The position numbers were made by a program, and so were the translations under genes. Below, one piece after another: positions 9,379 through 17,906 of a stretch of 64,000 nucleotides of DNA. Location: NCBI GenBank assembly GCA_023397675.1, contig JAEWTV010000093.1, positions 1 to 64,000 on the forward strand, in the 5' to 3' direction. Position 1 is the stretch's first letter, and each line of letters starts with the position of its first letter. The stretch is from Bacillota bacterium (GTDB lineage: Bacteria > Bacillota > Clostridia > Acetivibrionales > JANLFN01). The notes under the pieces were generated by a model. The model saw only the letters and a program-made list of their open reading frames with translations. It did no database searches and had not been told where the DNA came from.

Positions 9379-10443
9379 TTATAAAGAAAGCTTTACTTCA
9401 AAGGTTGTACTGTTATCACCCGTAGCGACGGAAATGCTTCCGCAATGCAGCTCAACAATGTTTTTTGCTATTGCAAGGCCAAGGCCTGTACCTCCTGTCT
9501 GCTGTGATCTTGATTGCTCAGCCCTGTAAAACCTGTCGAATATATAAGGTATATCCTTTTGCGATATAGGTGTCCCATAATTTGTTACCTTTACTACTGC
9601 ATTACTAAGGTTCACCGATAGTTCTATATCTATATATTTACCTTCACTGCCGTACCTGACGGCATTTGTGATGAGGTTTTCAAAAACACGGGCTAACAGG
9701 TCTCCATCAGCAATAATTGCAATCCTCTCTTTAGGAATTGAAAGCCTGCACTCCATACCCGACTCTTTAAATACTGGAAAAAATTCCTCGGTAAGCTGCT
9801 CCAAAAGGCTTCCCAGATTAATTTCAGATGTTTTCAGTTTCATTCCGCCATAGCTTATTCTTGTAAAGTCAAATAGTTCATCAATAAGCCTGTTAAGCTT
9901 TTTGGATTTTTTAAAGGCTATTCCTGCATAATGCTTAAGTTCATCCTCACCCCTGTATTTATTATTGACAATAAGCCCAAGGTAACCAAGTATGGACGTT
10001 AAAGGTGTCCTCAAATCATGGGAAACACTTGTTACAAGTTCGTTCTTGGTTCTTTCTGCATTTCTTTCATCTTCTATCGAAGACTTAAGTTTTTCAGTCA
10101 TGCTATTTATATTATTAGCAAGTTTCCCCAGTTCATCAGTGGTTTTAACTGCTATTCTGGTATCGAGGTTTCCCTGTGAAATCTCCCGCACCGATTCAGA
10201 AATCTCTTCAATATATTTAATTGTCCGTTTAAATAAAAGTAAAAAGATAAGTAAAAATAACAGCACACCCAGAATTATCATAACAGGCTGTATTCCTACA
10301 TGCCTGTACATATAGCTGAAAAGGCTGGTTGCTATGCCCCTGCGGTATAAAAGAAATGCGCTCCCTAATAAAAGGAAACATGAAGCCACTGATATTACTG
10401 CACTTAATAAAAAAATCAATAAAACCTTCAATCTCAATCCCAT
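9379..10443 (-). CDS. VanS-like sensor histidine kinase
   Basis: 354 residues: two membrane helices (about 8-33 and 52-72) with only a very short external loop, HAMP (73-125), HisKA with SVSHDLRTPLTS (His142), and HATPase with N-box NAVRYG and G-box TGGTGLGLAIAKN. The tiny external loop is typical of intramembrane-sensing kinases that respond to envelope damage. It begins eight bases after the regulator gene ends. The kinase at 48172-49269 is a close paralogue throughout. Confidence 0.92.
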   Translation of the reverse strand: MGLRLKVLLIFLLSAVISVASCFLLLGSAFLLYRRGIATSLFSYMYRHVGIQPVMIILGVLLFLLIFLLLFKRTIKYIEEISESVREISQGNLDTRIAVKTTDELGKLANNINSMTEKLKSSIEDERNAERTKNELVTSVSHDLRTPLTSILGYLGLIVNNKYRGEDELKHYAGIAFKKSKKLNRLIDELFDFTRISYGGMKLKTSEINLGSLLEQLTEEFFPVFKESGMECRLSIPKERIAIIADGDLLARVFENLITNAVRYGSEGKYIDIELSVNLSNAVVKVTNYGTPISQKDIPYIFDRFYRAEQSRSQQTGGTGLGLAIAKNIVELHCGSISVATGDNSTTFEVKLSL

Positions 10444-10450
10444 ATGAAAC

Positions 10451-11149
10451 CTACTTTTCTATTTTATAGCCTACACCCCAGACGGTTTTAATATATTGCG
10501 GCTTTCTGGGATCATCCTCTATCTTTTCCCGGATATTTCTTATATGAACCATTACAGTATTGTTTGAGTCAAAGTACTGCTCCTTCCAAATCCTTTCAAA
10601 TATCTCTTCGGCACTGAAAACACGGCCCCTGTTACCTGCAAGCAAATAGAGTATTTCAAATTCCGTAGGAGTGAGAATGATTTCTTTTTCATTTAATAAG
10701 ACCTTATGACTGACAGGGTCTATGGCAAGATTATTAATAAATATATTTTTAGAATCTTTCAGTGCAGTTTGAGGATTCAGATACAAAAAGCGTCTTAGCT
10801 GGGATTTGACTCTTGCAATAAGCTCCAAAGGGTTGAAAGGCTTGGTCATGTAATCATCTGCACCTGTACTTAAGCCCATTATTTTATCAATATCTTCAGA
10901 CTTGGCACTAAGCATTATAATCGGCAGATTCCTGCTGCTTCTTATATGTCTGCAGGCCTCAAGCCCATCCATACCAGGCATCATGATGTCGAGTATAACA
11001 AGATGGAAAGCTTCTGCATCCAGCAGTCTCAATGCATCAGTGGCATTATTGGCCTTTGTTACCTCACAGCCTTCATTTGTAAGATATATATCGATAAGGT
11101 CAGCTATTTCCTTTTCATCATCAACAACAAGAATTTTTGGTCTTTCCAT
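10451..11149 (-). CDS. VanR-like OmpR-family response regulator
   Basis: 232 residues: receiver domain with phospho-acceptor Asp54 in LDIMMPGMDG and Lys in MTKPF, then a winged-helix DNA-binding domain ending TVWGVGYKIEK. It is strikingly similar to the regulator at 49259-49960, including the recognition region. The gene starts 33 bases after the end of the unknown gene at 11183, so it may be co-transcribed from the strong promoter at 13185-13213. It probably controls the downstream carboxypeptidase gene. Confidence 0.92.
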   Translation of the reverse strand: MERPKILVVDDEKEIADLIDIYLTNEGCEVTKANNATDALRLLDAEAFHLVILDIMMPGMDGLEACRHIRSSRNLPIIMLSAKSEDIDKIMGLSTGADDYMTKPFNPLELIARVKSQLRRFLYLNPQTALKDSKNIFINNLAIDPVSHKVLLNEKEIILTPTEFEILYLLAGNRGRVFSAEEIFERIWKEQYFDSNNTVMVHIRNIREKIEDDPRKPQYIKTVWGVGYKIEK

Positions 11150-11182
11150 GCTCTTCCCTCTTATCTTTTAATGTTAACAACA

Positions 11183-12622
11183 TTATAACGCATCAGAAGA
11201 ATTTTTTTCAAAACTAATTGTGTTAATATAGTGTTCTAGCTCTTCCCTCCTGCGGCTGTCCAGCGACTTTACGAATTGTACAAACCTCTGCTGCCATTCC
11301 CTGTCTGCCCGGAGGTCTTCTGCTTCAATCATTGAAATGTTACACTTTCCATCCCTTAGCTCCTCATAAAAAACAACCTTTCCAAGTATGGACAGTTCAA
11401 TATCTCCCAGTTGGGAAAACACTTCAAGGAATTCGTCCCCATAAAAGCAATCAGATTCAAGTATGTCGATAAAATCGTCAACACATTGAACATGGGACAT
11501 AATTATATCCGCTTTTTCTGCTGCCGACTTGCATTTTGTTAGTTCCTTAAGCAATGATAAGAATGATCTTTCACTTAATCTTTCGCCATCCTCTAAAGCG
11601 ACTGAATTACTATGTTCCAACGGTTTTTCCGTTATGCACATTATCATTTTATCAAGACCGTTAACTTTAATTGAGCTTTTAAGCGCAGCCAGGAACACAT
11701 CCTTATAACGCATTATATAGTCTATTTGTTCTAAAACCCTTATGTCAAGTTCCCGAATTATTGTTTGAAATACTTCATCTATATTTGAATGCAGTTGTGG
11801 TTCAGCCACTGTGGTTAACCAGTTATTCAACCGTTCAAACTGTTCCTTTGAAAGCAATAGCTGCCTGGTCGGGTGTCCGGAAAGTACCGAAAACACCGCA
11901 TTGTTTATTGTCAATTCAAATATATTGATTAGGCATTTGCCGTAATCGATATTATATACCCTGCCATAACACTTCAGTATACTTTTTATTTTTTCAATAT
12001 CAAACAACCTGCACACCTTTGTCTCCAGGTTAAGAGTTTCTATATAGTTTTTCATGTAATAGACTCCGCGGACATTCCAATCATCAAAAACAAGAGGATA
12101 ATCTATGCTTGCTACCGAATCATGTGGAGCAAACATTATATTAAACCCGTTGAAAAACGTTGGAATGGACTCAATTGTAGCATTATAGGCTTCAATCGGG
12201 ATATCCAGACGTATTTTATTCATTTCAGCAACCAGTCCCCTGATTTCTTCAACACAGTTTGTAACCTTTTTTATTCCAGCATAGTAAATTTCGTCAAGAG
12301 GCTTTGCTTTTAATAACGCAATACACTCCTCAGGACTGCTGCAATCAGCCAATCCTGCATCCACCGAATAGCAAACGGAATTCATAAGCATTTCTGCGGT
12401 ATCAACTTTTATCGAAGTACTTTCACCTTTGGTGTATCTAATTATAAGTTCCTTAAGTAAAAGCACCATATCCAACCCGATACGATCTATGACAGGTTTT
12501 TCAATAAGCCCTTCACTAAAGCCTTCACGGAGAAGTGAGATCATAAACTGCGTTTTGCTTAATCTTTCCTTTTCTATACTTCCTTTAACCATAAGGGTTT
12601 GTTGCAGACTTTTATAATTCAT
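11183..12622 (-). CDS. Conserved protein of unknown function (probably DUF6179)
   Basis: 479 residues, without signal peptide or membrane segments, largely helical. From memory it resembles the clostridial family DUF6179, which is found next to DUF6323 proteins; no function is established that I know of. The ATG at 12622 is chosen because a run of G sits six bases upstream; an ATG two codons earlier overlaps that run. It overlaps the end of the preceding gene by 11 bases, so the two are translationally coupled. The pair lies upstream of the VanRS-like system and may share its transcript. Confidence 0.7.
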   Translation of the reverse strand: MNYKSLQQTLMVKGSIEKERLSKTQFMISLLREGFSEGLIEKPVIDRIGLDMVLLLKELIIRYTKGESTSIKVDTAEMLMNSVCYSVDAGLADCSSPEECIALLKAKPLDEIYYAGIKKVTNCVEEIRGLVAEMNKIRLDIPIEAYNATIESIPTFFNGFNIMFAPHDSVASIDYPLVFDDWNVRGVYYMKNYIETLNLETKVCRLFDIEKIKSILKCYGRVYNIDYGKCLINIFELTINNAVFSVLSGHPTRQLLLSKEQFERLNNWLTTVAEPQLHSNIDEVFQTIIRELDIRVLEQIDYIMRYKDVFLAALKSSIKVNGLDKMIMCITEKPLEHSNSVALEDGERLSERSFLSLLKELTKCKSAAEKADIIMSHVQCVDDFIDILESDCFYGDEFLEVFSQLGDIELSILGKVVFYEELRDGKCNISMIEAEDLRADREWQQRFVQFVKSLDSRRREELEHYINTISFEKNSSDAL

Positions 12623-13091
12623 TGGCATCCCCCCCTGGAGTAAGGAAATCCTTCTGTTCCTTCTCTTTAAAGAACTTGACTATATTATCAAAGTGCAATC
12701 CTTTTAATAGCTCAAGACTGCCATGGCACTCATTATTGAACGTTTCACTCATTTTCTCAATGAGCTCTTCATCCCCGGCTTTGTCATCAGTCTCATTTTT
12801 TAAAAAATAAAATATTTCATGAAGCTCGTTCAAAGTTGGTACATAATTTTCATCATTAATAAAAGGAGATGTACAAAAGGCTTTTATCAATTGTTTGGTA
12901 GCTTCTATCCCAAGCTCGATTCTTCCGCAACCCTTAAGTACGGTATTTCGCATATTTATAATGCTTTTCACTTCTTCTTCAGTAAGAGATAAACCATTTT
13001 CCGCGGTTTCAATGTTAATAGCCAGTATATCATTTACCTGATTATCCATAAGCCCTGTTTCAAGTGAGTGTAACACTGCCGGTAAGAACAT
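12612..13091 (-). CDS. Conserved protein of unknown function (probably DUF6323)
   Basis: 159 residues from the ATG at 13091, which has AGGAGG eight bases upstream. A longer reading to 13193 is open but its start codon overlaps the -10 box of a perfect promoter (13185-13190), so it cannot be in the transcript made from it. The protein is soluble and helical with no motif I can interpret. It is coupled to the next gene by an 11-base overlap, and the pair resembles DUF6323/DUF6179 (recalled, not searched). Confidence 0.7.
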   Translation of the reverse strand: MFLPAVLHSLETGLMDNQVNDILAINIETAENGLSLTEEEVKSIINMRNTVLKGCGRIELGIEATKQLIKAFCTSPFINDENYVPTLNELHEIFYFLKNETDDKAGDEELIEKMSETFNNECHGSLELLKGLHFDNIVKFFKEKEQKDFLTPGGDANEL

Positions 13092-13125
13092 TTCATATAC
13101 CTCCTGAAAATTTTTTATTAAGTCA

Positions 13126-13154
13126 TTGACAATTTTATTGATATGTGATATAGT
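13126..13154 (+). promoter_or_regulatory. Sigma-A-type promoter for the ion transporter gene
   Basis: TTGACA at 13126-13131, a 17-base spacer and TATAGT at 13149-13154. Transcription should begin near 13161, giving a leader of about 185 bases before the ATG at 13346. The promoter lies inside the transcribed region of the divergent gene, upstream of its translation start at 13091. Confidence 0.7.
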
Positions 13155-13160
13155 ATATTT

Positions 13161-13345
13161 TGGGAAGTTGTTGTTTGTTTTGCCATTATACATCTTCTCT
13201 TTTTCATTGTCAACAAATTAATATCGCATTTTCGGTTGGGCGGTTAATCCGTTTTCAAGACATAAAACATCCAGGGTGGGAGGTTTAAGACTTTCTGCTT
13301 TTTTTGTGTTCTTTTTTAGATATCAACTTATTTATGGAGGTTACT
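13161..13345 (+). promoter_or_regulatory. Long 5' leader of the transporter gene, possible structured RNA
   Basis: About 185 bases lie between the predicted start of transcription and the ATG. The part from about 13230 to 13290 is G-rich and can form at least two alternative hairpins (for example AAAC-TCC pairing with GGA-GTTT around 13266-13288), followed by T-runs. This could be a cis-acting regulator such as a sodium-responsive riboswitch, given the kind of transporter encoded, but I cannot match it to a known consensus. Confidence 0.3.
13185..13213 (-). promoter_or_regulatory. Perfect consensus promoter for the 12612-13091 operon
   Basis: On the minus strand TTGACA (13208-13213), exactly 17 bases, TATAAT (13185-13190). 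This matches the sigma-A consensus at every position. It drives the DUF6323/DUF6179 pair and perhaps the VanRS-like genes behind them. The promoter faces and overlaps the transcript of the divergent transporter promoter at 13126-13154. Confidence 0.85.
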
Positions 13346-14614
13346 ATGTCTCAAATGGTTTTATCTGCACTGATTTTTGTTGCAGCTTACATTCTTATAA
13401 TATGGGATAAATTCGACAGGACGGTTATTGCTCTGGCAGGGGCTGTTCTCATGGTACTTACAGGAATACTCCCTCAAGAAAAAGCTTTCGAGAAAATCGA
13501 ATACAATACTATCGCTCTTCTGGTTGGAATGATGATAATGGTCATAATAACCAAAAGGTCTGGGGTTTTTGAATACTTAGCTGTTAAAACGGTAAAACTC
13601 GTCAAGGGTCAGCCTGTTAAAATAATTATTGTTCTTTCACTGGTTACAGGCCTGCTATCAGCGGTGCTCGATAACGTTACTACAATATTATTGGTTATCC
13701 CCGTAACCCTAAGTATTGCAAAAGATCTTCACATCAATCCAGTACCTTTTATAATATCGGAGGTATTTGCATCAAATGTCGGAGGAACCGCAACGCTTAT
13801 AGGCGATCCTCCTAATATTATACTAGGTAGCTCAGTGGGCCTTACCTTTATGGATTTTATAAAAAACACCGGTGCAATAGCTATTTTATTGCTGCTGTTG
13901 TGCACCTATATTATGGTGCTGATCTATAAAAAGAAGCTGGTAACTACAGAGGATGCTCGTCTTAAAATAATGCAGACGGATGAAAGCAAACTGATCAAGG
14001 ATAAAAAACTGCTTATCAAAAGTGCTTTTGTCCTCTCTTTGACAATAATTCTTTTTATGCTTCATGGAGTAACGGGCTATGAATCCTCAACGGTTGCCAT
14101 TGGCGGTGCAGTTCTACTGTTGCTTATTTCGCGCATACGCCCCGAAAAGGTGCTGCATGAAATAGAATGGAAGACCATACTATTTTTTATAGGCTTATTC
14201 GTTATGGTTGGAGGAATAGAAGAATCCGGACTCATAAAAGAACTTGCAAAAGGAGTCCTGGATATAACAAATGGAAACCTCACACTTACAACACTCTGCA
14301 TTCTATGGGTGTCTGCAATAGCTTCAGCATTTATTGACAATATACCATTTGTGACTACAATGATTCCTCTTGTAAAAGACATGGGTGCCATGTCCGGAAT
14401 GAACCTTGGTCCGGTCTGGTGGGCACTATCTCTGGGAGCTTGTCTTGGAGGAAACGGAACTTTAATAGGAGCCAGCGCAAATGTCGTTGCTGCAGGAATA
14501 GCAGATGAGCATGGGCATAAGATTTCCTTCAGACAATATTTCAAGGTTGCCTTTCCGGTAATGTTGGTTTCAATTGCCGTGTGTACAGTTTATTTGATCA
14601 TTTTCTATCTATAA
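13346..14614 (+). CDS. ArsB/NhaD-superfamily ion transporter
   Basis: 422 residues with about eleven membrane helices in two repeats. Each half carries the family signature: FASNVGGTATLIGDPPNI near residue 140-160 and LGACLGGNGTLIGASAN near the C-terminus, plus paired DN residues (LDNVTT, IDNIPF). These are seen in the SLC13/ArsB/NhaD-like transporters that move anions or exchange sodium and protons. The substrate cannot be assigned. The ATG at 13346 has GGAGG five bases upstream; an earlier in-frame start lacks one. Confidence 0.85.
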   Translation: MSQMVLSALIFVAAYILIIWDKFDRTVIALAGAVLMVLTGILPQEKAFEKIEYNTIALLVGMMIMVIITKRSGVFEYLAVKTVKLVKGQPVKIIIVLSLVTGLLSAVLDNVTTILLVIPVTLSIAKDLHINPVPFIISEVFASNVGGTATLIGDPPNIILGSSVGLTFMDFIKNTGAIAILLLLLCTYIMVLIYKKKLVTTEDARLKIMQTDESKLIKDKKLLIKSAFVLSLTIILFMLHGVTGYESSTVAIGGAVLLLLISRIRPEKVLHEIEWKTILFFIGLFVMVGGIEESGLIKELAKGVLDITNGNLTLTTLCILWVSAIASAFIDNIPFVTTMIPLVKDMGAMSGMNLGPVWWALSLGACLGGNGTLIGASANVVAAGIADEHGHKISFRQYFKVAFPVMLVSIAVCTVYLIIFYL

Positions 14615-14648
14615 AGCAAAAGCTCCCTGCTACAGGGAGCTTTTGCTT
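14614..14648. terminator. Strong bidirectional terminator
   Basis: A 16-bp perfect stem (14614-14629 with 14633-14648) with a three-base loop and A/T runs within the stem ends. It begins at the last base of the transporter stop codon and serves the convergent small genes at 14661-14955 as well. Confidence 0.85.
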
Positions 14649-14660
14649 ATTTAAGTTAAG

Positions 14661-14801
14661 TTATTCTTTACAGCCAAAACCACCGCCAAAGATTCCATTA
14701 TTTCCGCAGCAGCAGAATATGATTATAATTATTATAATTATCCATATCCACCAAAATCCGCCGAAACCAGCAGCAGCAACAACAGGACGATCATCAGACA
14801 T
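14661..14801 (-). CDS. Small Gly/Cys-rich membrane peptide
   Basis: 46 residues with a good ribosome site (AGGAGG nine bases before the ATG). The sequence is a short acidic start, an Ala/Gly/aromatic stretch, one membrane helix made mostly of isoleucine, then CCC and a Gly-rich tail. It resembles in style the tiny YjcZ-like spore-associated peptides of Firmicutes, but I cannot assign it. It follows a second small peptide gene in the same direction. Confidence 0.65.
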   Translation of the reverse strand: MSDDRPVVAAAGFGGFWWIWIIIIIIIIFCCCGNNGIFGGGFGCKE

Positions 14802-14838
14802 ATAAGTTAACCTCCTTCATTCAATTGTTTTTACCAAC

Positions 14839-14955
14839 CTAGCAGGTAGCTCCAAGAACACCTACTCTGCGAGGACACCAGAAAAGTAACAAGAAGAGAA
14901 TAATAAACCACAAAATTATGTCATTGCAGAAGAATCCTCCACACCTTTCTTCCAT
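14839..14955 (-). CDS. Small Cys-containing membrane peptide
   Basis: 38 residues, with AGGAGG eight bases before the ATG. The start is MEERCGGFFC, followed by a single hydrophobic helix, WCPRR and a C-terminal Cys. The four cysteines flank the helix. It is probably co-transcribed with the peptide gene at 14661-14801. Function unknown; a spore-envelope or small membrane-modulator role is only a guess. Confidence 0.6.
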   Translation of the reverse strand: MEERCGGFFCNDIILWFIILFLLLFWCPRRVGVLGATC

Positions 14956-15040
14956 AATTTCTACCTCCTGATATAATGAGCAATTTTTTACCTAGTTCAT
15001 AGTATGCCGGCGGTTACGTTTATGTTAACTTTTTATTATA

Positions 15041-15123
15041 TAGGATGAAGTAAATTTCTTATATCATTTACATTTCTAAAGCCAAATGCAAATGGGTATC
15101 AAATCAGAATTTACTTTATCCTA
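15041..15123. repeat. Imperfect 16-bp inverted repeat
   Basis: 15041-15056 pairs with 15108-15123 with one G-T mismatch, enclosing about 50 bases. It is directly followed by a second, independent inverted repeat at 15135-15215. No gene covers either. Confidence 0.6.
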
Positions 15124-15134
15124 TTACAGATGTA

Positions 15135-15215
15135 ATAAGTTGAATTAAAATCATGATCATACCATCATGGCCGGCATTAAGGACATGATGCATATTAATG
15201 CTTAATTCAACTTAT
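15135..15215. repeat. 81-bp palindromic element with nested repeats
   Basis: A perfect 14-bp inverted repeat (15135-15148 with 15202-15215) encloses further perfect 7-bp inverted repeats (CATCATG/CATGATG and GCATTAA/TTAATGC), which would compete with each other. It could be a structured RNA, an operator array or a short mobile palindrome. Confidence 0.6.
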
Positions 15216-15240
15216 ATGTTAATGAAAAAAGGCAAGAAAA

Positions 15241-15266
15241 AACCTGCCGGTTTATTGCAGCAGGTT
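15241..15266 (-). terminator. Terminator of helD
   Basis: Stem AACCTGC/GCAGGTT (15241-15247 with 15260-15266) followed on the minus strand by six T. It lies 25 bases past the helD stop. Confidence 0.75.
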
Positions 15267-15290
15267 AAAGTAAAATTCCTTATGAGTTTT

Positions 15291-17582
15291 TTAGTTAATT
15301 CCTTCTATCAGCGGGGATAAATCCTTTAAATAGTAGATGTACAGCTTATGAAGGGGTCTCGTCATTGCCACATAAAGCAGTTTGGCATCAAGCTCACTTC
15401 CCTGATACTCAGTGCTGCTTCCGTTTGATATTATTACTGCATCAAACTCGAGCCCCTTTGAAAGATAGGACGGTACTATTACTATACCACCTTGATATAC
15501 CTTTTCCTTTCCGGTAATCAAGTGTATCGTTTCATCATATTTTTTGAGTATGTTAAACAGGGCTTTGCACTCATCTATTGTTTTGCCAATTACCGCAACA
15601 GAGCTGAAACCGGCCTTTTTTAGGCGTCTTAAGTTTTCTCCAATTTCAGTGTACAGCTCCGAGGTGTTTTCCATCCTAATTATATCAACCTTGTCACCAT
15701 GCCTTATAACAGGCTTTGCAATAACAAGATTCCTGTCCTTAACCTTGGAGATTACCTTATTGGCAGCATCCATAATCTCAACAGTCGTCCTATAGCTTTG
15801 TTCCAGTGTAAGAAAGCCGCTTCTTCTGTCATCAAAAACCCGTTCCCGAACCTCTTTCCAGTCCCTGATTCCCCTATATGAGTGAATACCCTGGCAAAGA
15901 TCGCCCAAAATGGTGAAAGAACTGTCTTTTACAATCTTTTTTAGTACATATAGCTGAAATACGCTAAAATCTTGAGCTTCATCGATAACTATGTGCCTTA
16001 CGGGAATTTTCTCATCCATACCATGTATCTTGAATTTTAAATACGTTATCGGAGCTATATCTTCAATTTCAACAAACCCTGTATCCAGATTTCTTTTTGT
16101 ATATTCCCTTGCAAAGGTGATAAGCTCCGGATCTATCCTTCCGGCTATAGCTTCCCTGAAAATTTCCTCATTATTTATAAAATCCACATAATACTCATAA
16201 GGGCTTAATTTTGAAATCCTACCGATATACTCATTTACAGCAGTTTTTGATGATTTTTCAATATTCCCGATCATTTCATTTTTCTTGTCAATTGTTTTTA
16301 TAATCAGCTGCTGTCTTTTATCTGAATCAGGCATTGCCATTTTAAAGAAAGCAAGCTTCTTGTCACAATCCTCTTCAATATCGCTTATTATAGAGTCCTT
16401 CATCCCTTTGAGCCTATTGGACAGATGCTTCTTGATTTCGTTTATTCTCCAGGCGAAATGCCATTTACTATAGGATTTAAGGAACAGGTCGTTAATCTCC
16501 TCATATGTAAAAATAACCTTTGAGCCGATTGTAAAATCTTCTTTGGGTATAAAAGTCTTTTCTACAATGCTTACGTAATCGTCCATTACTTCCTTAAAAT
16601 CAATGGATGTCTTAAGCTCTGAGGTTCGCCTTATAAGCTCGTTAACTCTTTTGTCCTCTTCACTTCTATCCTTGTCGACAAATAGGGTCAGCTTTTCGTT
16701 TGCTTCCCTTATCTTAAGCTTTTTTCCCAGAAGCTCCATTGCAAACTCCTCAAAGGTAGTCTGCTTGACTCTTTCAACCCCAAGCTCCGGCAAAACCTCT
16801 GAAATATAGTTAAGAAAGAGCCTGTTAGGAGCAATTATCATAAAGTTCTCAGGCTTAAAGCTCTTTTCAAATGCATATATAAGGTATGCTATCCTGTGAA
16901 GTGCAATCGTAGTCTTGCCGCTTCCCGCCGCACCCTGAACTATGAGAGGTGTCCACATATCTGCCCTTATAATCTCATTCTGCTCCACCTGTATTGTTGA
17001 AACTATTTCCTTGAGACGGTTATCGGCGCTTGCTCCAAGATAAGATTGAAGGAATTCATCATTTGTAGTAATATCAATATCAAAAATTTCATCAAGCTTG
17101 CCTTCATTAATTGAGAACTGGCGTTTAAGCAGAAGATCCCCGGCAATTTGCCCGTCAGGGCATTCATAATGAGAGTCTCCAAGCCTTCCTTCGTAATAGA
17201 GGTTTGATATTGGAGCCCTCCAGTCAACAATTATTATCTGCTGATCCTCATCTCTCGATAAGGACATTTTTCCTATATAAAGCTTTTCAAGTTTTCCTGA
17301 GTCCTTTTCCCTGAAATCAACTCTCGCAAAATAGGGCTTGCTCCTGGCTGTTACGAGATTCCTTATTTTGAGCTCAAGACTGCCCTGTATCAGAGTATTA
17401 ACCATGCGGTCTATGTAGCTTTGGCTGCTTTCTACATTGTAATGCCTTTTGGCATAATCTACATCAGTGTCTAACTTTTCCTTCTTCTTTAAAGCATTGT
17501 TAAGGCTCTTTTCAACATAATCTATTGTATAGTTGCATCTTTCAAGCTCTTCCTTGTAATGTCGGTGCTTTTTTGCAGGCAT
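15291..17582 (-). CDS. helD: HelD-type superfamily 1 helicase, RNA polymerase recycling factor
   Basis: 763 residues. The N-terminal 70 residues are a charged coiled coil, followed by a DWRAP-containing segment typical of HelD, a Walker A motif GAAGSGKTT at about residue 215-225, a large insertion, motif II VIDEAQDFS, and C-terminal motifs including LEQSYRTT and VAMTRP. HelD binds RNA polymerase and uses ATP to free stalled complexes. The ATG at 17582 has a GGGGG ribosome site; earlier in-frame starts are less well placed. Confidence 0.9.
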   Translation of the reverse strand: MPAKKHRHYKEELERCNYTIDYVEKSLNNALKKKEKLDTDVDYAKRHYNVESSQSYIDRMVNTLIQGSLELKIRNLVTARSKPYFARVDFREKDSGKLEKLYIGKMSLSRDEDQQIIIVDWRAPISNLYYEGRLGDSHYECPDGQIAGDLLLKRQFSINEGKLDEIFDIDITTNDEFLQSYLGASADNRLKEIVSTIQVEQNEIIRADMWTPLIVQGAAGSGKTTIALHRIAYLIYAFEKSFKPENFMIIAPNRLFLNYISEVLPELGVERVKQTTFEEFAMELLGKKLKIREANEKLTLFVDKDRSEEDKRVNELIRRTSELKTSIDFKEVMDDYVSIVEKTFIPKEDFTIGSKVIFTYEEINDLFLKSYSKWHFAWRINEIKKHLSNRLKGMKDSIISDIEEDCDKKLAFFKMAMPDSDKRQQLIIKTIDKKNEMIGNIEKSSKTAVNEYIGRISKLSPYEYYVDFINNEEIFREAIAGRIDPELITFAREYTKRNLDTGFVEIEDIAPITYLKFKIHGMDEKIPVRHIVIDEAQDFSVFQLYVLKKIVKDSSFTILGDLCQGIHSYRGIRDWKEVRERVFDDRRSGFLTLEQSYRTTVEIMDAANKVISKVKDRNLVIAKPVIRHGDKVDIIRMENTSELYTEIGENLRRLKKAGFSSVAVIGKTIDECKALFNILKKYDETIHLITGKEKVYQGGIVIVPSYLSKGLEFDAVIISNGSSTEYQGSELDAKLLYVAMTRPLHKLYIYYLKDLSPLIEGIN

Positions 17583-17906
17583 AGCATCACCCCCTTTTAT
17601 TAGCATTTACATGAATTTCTATTTTAATTGATAAACCCAAAAAAATAAAGCCCAAAAAAATTTATTAATATATTCTAATGATAAAGAGAATAGCCAGAAA
17701 AATAAAATAAAGTTCAAATAATATAAATTATCGTCAAATTCAAAGCTTTACAAAAACAGCATTGACATTTTATAATGAAATTCCAAACACCAGTTCGGTA
17801 AATTAATTTACAGTTGATAATGTACAATGTACAATTAAGTGCAAATATCAGGTTGATTTAAAGTTTACAACGTACTTTTTTATAACTTGAATAACGGAGG
17901 TTTAGT
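17583..17906. other. Intergenic region between helD and a small gene
   Basis: 324 bases of very AT-rich sequence without a credible gene. It contains a tandem pair of the 7-mer TGTACAA (17821-17834). It must hold the divergent helD promoter and that of the small gene at 17907, but I see no clear consensus boxes. Confidence 0.4.

Noticed and set aside
15291..17582. HelD-type helicase as a phage-defence helicase
   Set aside because: Domain order, the DWRAP segment and stand-alone position fit the housekeeping RNA polymerase recycling factor.
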